From the NCBI GenBank assembly GCA_015680685.1, contig MNCI01021399.1:1642542-1706541 (forward strand): DNA of 64,000 nucleotides, in the 5' to 3' direction. The notes beneath the pieces are model-generated. The model saw only the letters and a program-made list of their open reading frames with translations. It did not search any database and was not told where the DNA came from. The DNA comes from Gnetum montanum. Its lineage: Eukaryota > Streptophyta > Gnetopsida > Gnetales > Gnetaceae. A program made the translations under genes and the position numbers. Below, piece by piece: positions 56,434-64,000 of the stretch; position 1 is the stretch's first letter, and the number at the start of each line of letters is the position of its first letter.

Positions 56434-57777
56434 CCTTCTTTCTGATTGTTATGTGGTGTCATGTCTTGTTCCTTGGTTTGATATAGTTATACCTCTATGA
56501 ATGTTGGCATATTCTCCACATTTTTCATGTACCCATTCCATCATCTTATTGATCTTTGCCTCAATTTCATCTAATGATTGTAGTGTTGGCAAAGATGATT
56601 CCACCTCCTTGAGGTGAGTTGGTTTCTCCTCTTCATGGTTATGGACCTTTACTAAGTTTAGAATTTGATCCTATTGAGAGCTTTCAACATTCTCCTATTT
56701 AGCTATTTCTCCTTCTTCTTTTGCTACTTACTTAATGAGATCTTGGAATTGGTGGGTTCGTAGCTCATATAGTTCTCCTGGGGCATACATCCCTATGGTC
56801 TCCCTTGTTTCATTACAAAGCCTGTCCATGATGTGATACATTAGTCTCTCCTCAAAGAACCCATGGCCTGGGCATTTGTTTAACAATGAATAGTATCTTT
56901 CTAAGTCCATGTCCAAGGGTTTATGTTGCCCTTGTTTCCACTCTTGGATTTGTCTCCTTAAGGTTGACACTCTTACATAGGTTTGATATCTTTCAGTAAA
57001 GAGTTCTACCATTGTTCACCAACTACGAATTGATTTTGGCCTTAAAGATCTGTACCATACTTTTGCTTGGCCAACAAATATCATAGGGAAGAACTTAAGT
57101 CTTTTCCATCCATTATCAATATTGTTCCATGCATAGGCATCATAGAAGGCTTGTAAATGCTATTGTGGATCTAAATCATAGCCTCCTGAAAACTTGGGAA
57201 AGTTGTTTAAATCAAGCCTAGGTAGATGACTTTCCTTGCAATGCCCATAGAATATTTGAATAGCCTCTTCTATATGCATTAGGCTCTTAGTGGCCAATAG
57301 GGGTTCATTGTCACTAGGTAGGTTATGAATTTATGAGTTGGGATGATATTGTTTTCATTCATGTTGGCATTCTTGACTTTGCTTGTGGGATCGATTTTTA
57401 TTTCTATGCTAACCCCTTGAAAGATAGTCATCTATGTAATGACCTGATGTTGAAGGAGTAGAGGAAGAGAAAGAATTGAAAGACTCATCATGACTTTTGT
57501 AAGTTTCCCGATCATCCTTGATTAAATTCCTGTTAATCATTGAGAAGGTCCTAGGCCTTACGGGCCTCCTTGTTCTATGGGATGTCCCATCCTCACTAAA
57601 GGCATTTGAGTTGGATAATAAGAGTCCTTGAGTATCTTTTGGGTGTTCATGAACATAGGAGTCCCCTGCATGAGGCTGAGTACTCCAAACTTCATCTTCG
57701 TTATCATATATTTCATTGGTTCTCCAATGAATTACCTCACTAGTTGTTGTGTGACCACCATCTTGAGAGAGAGACAT
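56434..57777 (-). pseudogene. A gag, N-terminal and core part
   Basis: Starts MSLSQDGGHTTTSEVIHWRT with a 122-codon open N-terminus (57777-57409) that keeps an insert lost in B (THRTRRPVRPRTFSMINRNL region). The core at 57012-56728 reads MVELFTERYQTYVRVSTLRR and HKPLDMDLERYYSLLNKCPG. Cut by the insertion of B at 56434 and resumes at 47672. Confidence 0.8.
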
Positions 57778-57890
57778 TGTTGCAAATTATGTGTGACTTA
57801 TTTGAAATTAGTTTCTATCCTAAAAGATATATTGTTAATACTTTGTTACAATGATCTTGTATGATATAACTAATCTAGATAACTAGCACC

Positions 57891-57909
57891 GTCCTTGACA
57901 ATGGTACCA
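57891..57909 (-). promoter_or_regulatory. A primer-binding site
   Basis: Minus-strand TGGTACCATTGTCAAGGAC one base after the LTR end; fits the TGGCRCCATTGTCGGGGAC class. Confidence 0.75.
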
Positions 57910-57910
57910 A

Positions 57911-58773
57911 TGATGAGTGGCGAGGTATCCCTATGCAAAACCATACAAATATGAGTGTTCACACATGATCTAGTCGAACTTTGCAAATGGACTAATTGTG
58001 ATATCTAGATCGTTACATGTTGATCGTAGTTTGCTATCTTCCCACCTAGACTAGTAATTGCTTTGTCACGTATGGTTTAGTCCAGGGTGAGGTGTATGAT
58101 GTGATTTCTATCACTATGCTACTCCTAAAGACAATGGAAAATAACTTGATTAAACTAATAAGTAATAGGGAATAGAATCTAAGCTAGCCTAAGTGCGATG
58201 AGTATCCATCCTTAATCATCCATACTCATCTTGGACCTCATGTACTACTTCTAGGATTACCACGTGCACATTACTTAAGCACTCCTAGATACGCTACTGG
58301 GTTACCAAGTAGTTACACTTAAATGTTTGTGATTAAGTCATACTCATTCCATGTTAATCAACAAGAAGTGTAAATGATAATAAAGGAAATATTAACTAAA
58401 AAGAAAACAATAAATAATTAACAATTAAAGTAATTAAAAGCTAAGTGAATGCTGCAATGATGGAGTAATCTCGATCTTTATTGTCAATCATGTGCATGTC
58501 CAAGTATGGCACACTTGAATAAAGGTTCCATACAATTACAATCATCACACTGCATGCATGCACTAGGGAAAGAATTGAAATTAACTAAAAGCTAACAAAA
58601 AGGCTCTACCAACTACTTTCCAACTCCCCCTTTTCCTATGTTCCCGAACATTGTATTTATAGATCCACACAGGAATCACGATATCGTGTATTCGATATTG
58701 TTACCCAGGCTACGATATCATGTACCTGATATCAAGGGTCCGATATCGGGACTTGGAAAACTATGATTCATTA
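57911..58773 (-). repeat. A 5' LTR
   Basis: 863 bases, homologous to 42626-43502. The start is mutated to TAATGAATC on the minus strand; GATATC repeats at 58677-58745; TATAAATACAATG at about 58664-58652; end CACTCATCA. Confidence 0.85.
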
Positions 58774-59495
58774 GCTAGCAAGGTGTAAAATGTATGGTCT
58801 AACTCTTAATGACATATATGATAAGATGATGTTATTTGGCTTTAAGTATACTAAATGTAGATATAGTGAAAATGAATGTAATTTCTATATCCAAGTACAA
58901 TGAAAAGATAAAGCTATTCTAGCCTATGACAATAAGTATCTATTCATGGTTTCTGTACATGTCCTAGGCTAATGTAACTGTTACTGTAATTACCTAGTAA
59001 CCTTACCATTGAGCGAATGAAACAACATTACTACTCAGTTACTAAACAATTATACTTTACACTCAAAACTAGTCATACTCATTTTACCTTACTAATGAAC
59101 ATTGGAATAGCAAATGACTTAAGAAATGAAAATGACTTTGTAAAAGTAAACAACATAAAAAAGTAAATCTATTCTCTGGGATATGCTACAATGATGAAGA
59201 ACAATCTCAATATTTATTGTCATTTATGAATTATGTTAAGGAACATTCCACTCAAATAAAGATTCCATACAATTGTAATTTACTATATTGCAAACATTCA
59301 CAAGTAATTATAACTTCAAAAACACAAACTAGAAGAATTTTGCTAAGTGTTGGGCAAAAACTTCCTTTTGAAGCGATGTTGGACTCCTATTTATAGGAAT
59401 GATCATGGCCCACTACATTGTATCTATGACAACATATATTGAGCTATGATATCGCATCTACAATATTGTAATTCTAAACATTAAGTATTTCATCA
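58774..59495 (-). repeat. D 3' LTR, right part
   Basis: Begins with the GCTAG duplication and continues the LTR cut at 42625. Contains diverged versions of the conserved LTR blocks (GTACATGTCCTAGGC, CACTCAAATAAAG), TATAAATAGGAG at about 59394, and ends at 59495 (minus start TGATGAAATAC). Confidence 0.7.
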
Positions 59496-59727
59496 TATCC
59501 CCATGACTAATTGAAAATTCATCATTGAGTTCAAATAAGAGGATAGAGTTCCTTACAAACTTGTGGGTTTACATGGACTTGATATCATGATATATATTTA
59601 CATGACTAGCTCTACTAGCAATGTTGCATCTTTGTTCAAGTGGTGTTACAAAATTATCATGGAACTCATGATTGAGACATGAAAAAAATTGAGTAGAACA
59701 AAAAAAACAAAACTTGACGTAGATTCT

Positions 59728-62485
59728 TTATGTTCCTAGTGGCAGTGACTCCTACATTGGTTTTTTCCCTTTATCATCTCATTTTTGGAACTAGTATCTA
59801 TTCAACAACACTATGAGCTTCTGTTCTTCTATTCTAGGATCATGCATTATCCATGAAAATTCAGTGATGTTTGTAGGAGTTGGTACTTTTAAGGGACATG
59901 GTAGTTGTGAAAACATTTTGTTGGCCTTGAGATACCATGATGTGAATTAGGTTCGTTCTATCTCAAAGGCTCTAGCCATCTTTTGTAGTTCTTGATAATC
60001 AATTATCCTTTTGGCTAGATTTGCTACAACATCTTTTTGATTCTAGTAGCTAGATTTCACTTCTTGTAATTTAGAGTTTGTAATGTAAAGCTTTTGTTAT
60101 GCATCTTTCTAGTTTGTAAGCACTTTTTCATTGGCATATACTGTAGGCACTTACTTCTCCAATTCTATTCTTGGCCTACTTGCTATCAACATGGCTAAGT
60201 TAGCATAATGGAGATTTGCTAACCCCATGTATTCCATTAGGTCCTCTACTATAGGTTTTGTTCTTTAATTCTACTTAGTGGACATGTGTAAGACTATGTA
60301 GGATGGGTTGCTAGTTAGGTGTTTGTGGTGTGATGGAATTGATCTAGGCTTTGGCCATCTGGATTTTTTCCATTGATCTATTTGTAATTCTGTAAGTCTT
60401 TTGTGCTTCTTAGCCTTATTTTGTTATGCACTAATTTCAATATCTAATTTTTGTTGGAATATGTGTACTTCTTCCATTGACAAGGTTATGTTTTCACCAA
60501 CAAATTGTCTCATGTTGATGTTGACTTTGGTGAAATGCTCTCTTAATTGATGGATACCTTTTTCAAGTATTTTATTTTTTTTCTCATTGTCTATCAACCT
60601 CAAGTTCTCTACAGATATCTTTTTTTTCTCTTCTTTTAATGCAATAAGGGCTTTAGCATGAGCATATGTTTGGGCATCTATGACTAGAAAATTTCATAAT
60701 ACCTTTTCTTTTTCTATCACTATTTGCTTCTATTTGGTCATCAATTGATTAACTTACTCATTTCCAAACTATACAAATTGGTCTAGTGCTATGTGTTTTG
60801 CTAGATCTTGCCCTTCAGTTCTTAATGTAGTTGTCTATTCTTATAGTCTTTACACTTCACTCTCTACATGTTGTATCCTTGTTTCTATCATGACCAACTT
60901 GTCCTTGGTGAATATCAATTTTGACTATACTACAATGATAAAAAGATTTTGCATAGCTTGTCCTATCTGCAGTAATCTCTTCAAGAAGTCCTCATGTTTT
61001 TTAAGGCTTATTAATTCTTTTCTATAATGTTTGACTAATGTTTCAACATATTTAGCTACAAAAATGTCTACTAGTGGCACAATAAGAATATTATTAGACT
61101 TCTTAATATGATTTGTTATAACTTCTATTGTTCTAGCTACATCTTGGTGTTGCATTACCACTATAATGGCTCCTTCCCTAGTTTCTAACATCACCTATAA
61201 TGATGAATTTTTCCCTAAGATCTTTTGTTCCTACTCATCATCTTCTCCTGCCTACAAAGATACTTGACCATTAGTAGGTCCTATGGATGCAATAGGTCTG
61301 TTAGGATGATTCCCTACTCTATACATGCTTGACATCTCCTTGTTTCCCCAACTAATTGTTTCTACTATTTGTTGTAGATGGATCATGGAAGGTTAATAAT
61401 TCTATTATGCTAGTGAAGCACTTTTCCTACTTGTTCTATATCTAAGGTTAATGCACTGGGTCCTAGTTATTCTATGCCTACAGCTGGAATGTTTGCTATT
61501 AGTGTTGATTCTATTACAGTCTTAATGCTTGCTAGTTTCTTCACTTGATCTTTCATGGGTGGTATTGTGTTGGAGATTTCTATGTATGAAGCATTTTTTA
61601 CTCTTCAAATAACATCATTAGTATAGCCCAAAATTCTAGCTTGTGTGCACAACTTTCTAATAAGACAAGGCAATGGAAGAGTGAGTTTTCCTATCTTCTT
61701 CTCTTCAAGATTTCTTTGGATTTTTAGAAATAATAGATGGGTCATGTTAACTTGGAATTTTCTCATCAAGATAGCACTTCCTCTGGTAGCATAAGTGGTA
61801 ATCCTATTGAGTCTTTTAGTTGGGAAGGTCTGGTATGTACCAAATTTGAAGTATATCTTTTTTGTGGTAGATAATCCACTATATTGTTTCTCTATAGTTT
61901 TATATGCCCTCTATGACCATAAATTCCTTGTGTCTGTGTTAGAACTTGTGGATATGTGAGAAATTTTGGCTCCAATATTTGATATATTGAGTGCCTTTGC
62001 AATTGCTTCTATTGATTGTGGCACTATTGCTCTCTCAATCTTCACTATGGCATCATCTTACTTATTTTATTAGAATTGATGGACTTTCCCCAAATACCAT
62101 TCATCAAATACCATTCATCATTACTAGAAATGATTAGCCATAGGGGAGAGACTTGAAGTTGTTTGTAGACCTCAACACGTGCAAACTCCATGAATGGTCC
62201 AAAATTGAGTTTTGCTATCACGATGGACATGATAGATTTCTTTTGAATAGCTTTTATACACTCATTGTAGAGTGGTAGGCATTGTCCCTATTTTGGAGTT
62301 GGTGGCACATCAACTTCAAACTATGTAGATTACCCTATTGTAGGTGTGGGCTAATGGATAGAATATAAGGGTGCTTCTTACTTTGTAGGAAAAATTTATA
62401 TCATGCCTCATTCTCTTCCTCTTCCTTTGGGTCTCTTTTCCCATGGTTGTGTTGGTCCTCCAACTTTGGGTCTCTTTGGAAGCAT
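59728..62485 (-). pseudogene. D 3' ORF (heavily decayed)
   Basis: Starts MLPKRPKVGGPTQPWEKRPK, parallel to MAPKRGQQGGPSQ in A. NFGPFMEFARVEVYKQLQVS and PLWLIISSNDEWYL mark the plant-transposon-like domain (62230-62045). The piece 61194-60925 aligns with the middle region (ETREGAIIVVMQHQDVARTI). The end DPRIEEQKLIVLLNRY matches the conserved C-terminus. Length about 919 codons as in A and B; many stops. Confidence 0.65.
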
Positions 62486-62489
62486 CTAC

Positions 62490-63731
62490 AATCATAAGAA
62501 GATTTAATATTACCCAAAAATTCTAGAAAAATTCCTAATGGTTTCTAACCCTTTGTTAATTTATCAATTTTGATCAAAAGTCTTTGATATAATCACTTTA
62601 ATTTTTAATTTGGATTGTAGAGTTTGGAAGATTTATCATTTTAGAAAAAATCCTTGTTTAGAAAAAATCCCTTAACTTAACAATTAATTGTAAACAATTT
62701 CATCATGAAAATCTATCACTATCTTTGATTTATTAATTAAAATGTATTCAAACAGATAGTTGGAAATGAACATTAAGTTTATTAACTTATGTTAAATTAA
62801 AATGTTATTATTTCTTATTATTATTACCCTTAATGTTTTTTAGACATTAGAAAATTTTAGCATAATTTGTAAAAACTACGTGCAATGTTCTCCCTCACAA
62901 TGAGATGATTACTCCATGAGCAAAAGAAATTGAGAATGTCTCAATTGGATGTGCAGTGAGGATGATATGGAGCTATGAAGGTTGTTAGAGAGAAAACAAC
63001 ATGAAATCCCTTTGCATGAAATGATGGAATGAAAAAATTTCTTAATAATCAATGTGTATATATAAATTTTTATATGAGAGATATTGTAGATGCAACATCA
63101 TTGATGCAATATTGTAGGGCCTCATATATTGTATCTATGATATCATGATTGAAATTTTTAAAATGTTTACAAAATATGATGGAAAAAATAGATGGAATAG
63201 ATAGTTTGGAAGGTGTAAAGACGATCCAAAGGGTTCTTGATCATAGATGAAGCTTAAAATGTGAGAATTTGATGTTAAAAGTATGTTAAAGGAGCTTGGG
63301 AAAGATAAGTTAAATAAGGTTTAAGAGATGATTTGATCAAAATTGCTAAACTTATGAGTGATTATGAATATGTAGGGAGATAATGATAATTGCTAAAGTA
63401 TTTAGGAGGTACAGTATGATGTGGAATTGGTCATCAAGTATGAAATGCAAAATTTATACAAATGAGATCTCTCCAAAGAAAGCTCCTACCCTTAATGCTC
63501 TTGTATAACTATCAAATCACAATTATATATTATGTTAGTATTGCTTCAATAAGAAAATAATACTATATTATACAAAACCGTCAAATCATAATTATATATA
63601 ATAGTGAGGTTGAATGGTAGTAGTAGGAATTGTAGAAAATGGAACGTGAGGTGTCTTACCATGAGAATAATAAATTTTATGTGTAATGCATGGTTTAAAT
63701 GATTATTAGCCTTGTCATCCAAGATTCAAAT
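62490..63731 (-). other. Region X of D
   Basis: 1.24 kb between 5' LTR and 3' ORF. Order parallels X of B: GATAT-type block (63150-63080), then TATATATA (about 63063-63056), then about 570 bases to the ORF. Shared phrase TACCCTTAATGCTCTTGT (63487) against AATGCCCTTGCGTAACC in B. The PBS region next to the LTR reads TTTGAATCTTGGATGACAAGG on the minus strand and is not a clear PBS. Confidence 0.45.
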
Positions 63732-64000
63732 TGATGAGCAACAAGGTACCCCTATGCTCAACCATACAAATATGAGTGTTTCACGCATGATCCAATTGAA
63801 TTCCAAGGACTAAGTGCTTATGCACCCTTGTGGAACAAGGATAGGTTGGTTGATCATTGTCTTCCCAAGCTTACCTGTATGTCATGATTGTATGATTAAG
63901 TAAGCTTGAGGCATATGATTTTTATAGCTTTTATGTTTTTATGTCCTGCGCTAGTAGGGAAGGCGAGAGGTAACTAAGTGACTAATTTAACTTAACTACT
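63732..64000 (-). repeat. D 5' LTR (partial, runs off window)
   Basis: Begins TGATGAGCAACAAGGTACCC and has CTATGCTCAACCATACAAAT as in the A and B LTR ends. Aligns with 42479-42625. Confidence 0.7.

Larger units (their letters stand above)
42626..58773 (-). mobile_element. A: LTR element with gag and 3' ORF, no pol, interrupted by B
   Basis: LTRs 57911-58773 (5') and 42626-43502 (3'), flanked by identical GCTAG at 42621-42625 and 58774-58778. Minus-strand order: 5' LTR, PBS, gag (57777-56434 and, after B, 47672-46691), 3' ORF (46492-43691), PPT, 3' LTR. Gag and the 3' ORF are only about 200 bases apart, with no room for protease, RT or integrase. Without B the element is about 7.4 kb. Confidence 0.85.
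42479..64000 (-). mobile_element. D: outermost LTR element of right block, pol-less and gag-less, runs off window
   Basis: 3' LTR is 42479-42625 plus 58774-59495 (split by A); PPT is at 59496-59506; the 3' ORF is 62485-59728; region X is 62490-63731; the 5' LTR starts at 63732 and continues past the window. Both LTRs begin (plus coordinates) TGATGAGCAA. No gag is seen between 5' LTR and X. AT-rich and the most decayed of the nest, as expected of the oldest member. Confidence 0.75.

Overview
The window is plant nuclear DNA. It holds one recognisable host gene in about 64 kb, a two-exon ASR (abscisic acid, stress, ripening; ABA/WDS domain) gene on the minus strand at 39139-40683. Nearly everything else is decayed, nested LTR retrotransposon sequence of the Ty3 type. 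Low gene density, deep nesting, old and heavily stopped elements and a 1.2 kb intron in a gene whose intron is usually short suggest a large-genome seed plant, perhaps a gymnosperm. That last step is inference. There are no operons, no bacterial genes and no RNA genes that I can see.

Left block (1-37315). Element E1 (+, 1-8374) is an LTR element with a gag-protease region and no reverse transcriptase; its left LTR starts outside the window and its right LTR is cut off at 8374. From 8379 to 37315 lies a very large inverted repeat: the left arm (8379-12408 continuing at 32447-32838) and the right arm (32865-37315) are both about 4.4 kb and are separated by only 26 bases. A third element, E3 (+, 12409-32446, imperfect 5-bp target duplication), landed in the left arm. 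E3 is the only element with a recognisable pol (protease, reverse transcriptase, RNase H, integrase), and it is full of stops. Inside E3 sit two minus-strand elements joined end to end: E2 (19211-about 27599, same gag-protease family as E1) and E4 (about 27600-30792, LTR plus gag only, with a 562-base assembly gap at 29303-29864).

Middle (37316-42478). Low-copy DNA with the ASR gene, a TATA box, a cluster of ACGCGT (CE3/CGCG-box-like) elements and an upstream tandem repeat.

Right block (42479-64000). Three minus-strand elements are nested like dolls: D (42479 to beyond the window end) contains A in its 3' LTR (42626-58773, perfect GCTAG target duplication), and A contains B in its gag (47673-56433, 5-bp duplication with one mismatch). 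A and B carry gag plus a large 3' ORF of about 920 codons but no pol; D carries only the 3' ORF. This ORF begins with a domain resembling the 'putative plant transposon protein' domain and continues as a long coiled coil. Its last part is also recognisable downstream of pol in E3, so A, B, D and probably E4 look like pol-deleted relatives of E3 that kept gag and an env-position ORF.

The strongest candidates for something not well described are the paired non-autonomous families (gag-protease only; gag plus 3' ORF only), a U3-like second promoter in front of the 3' ORF, and the 8.9 kb palindrome.
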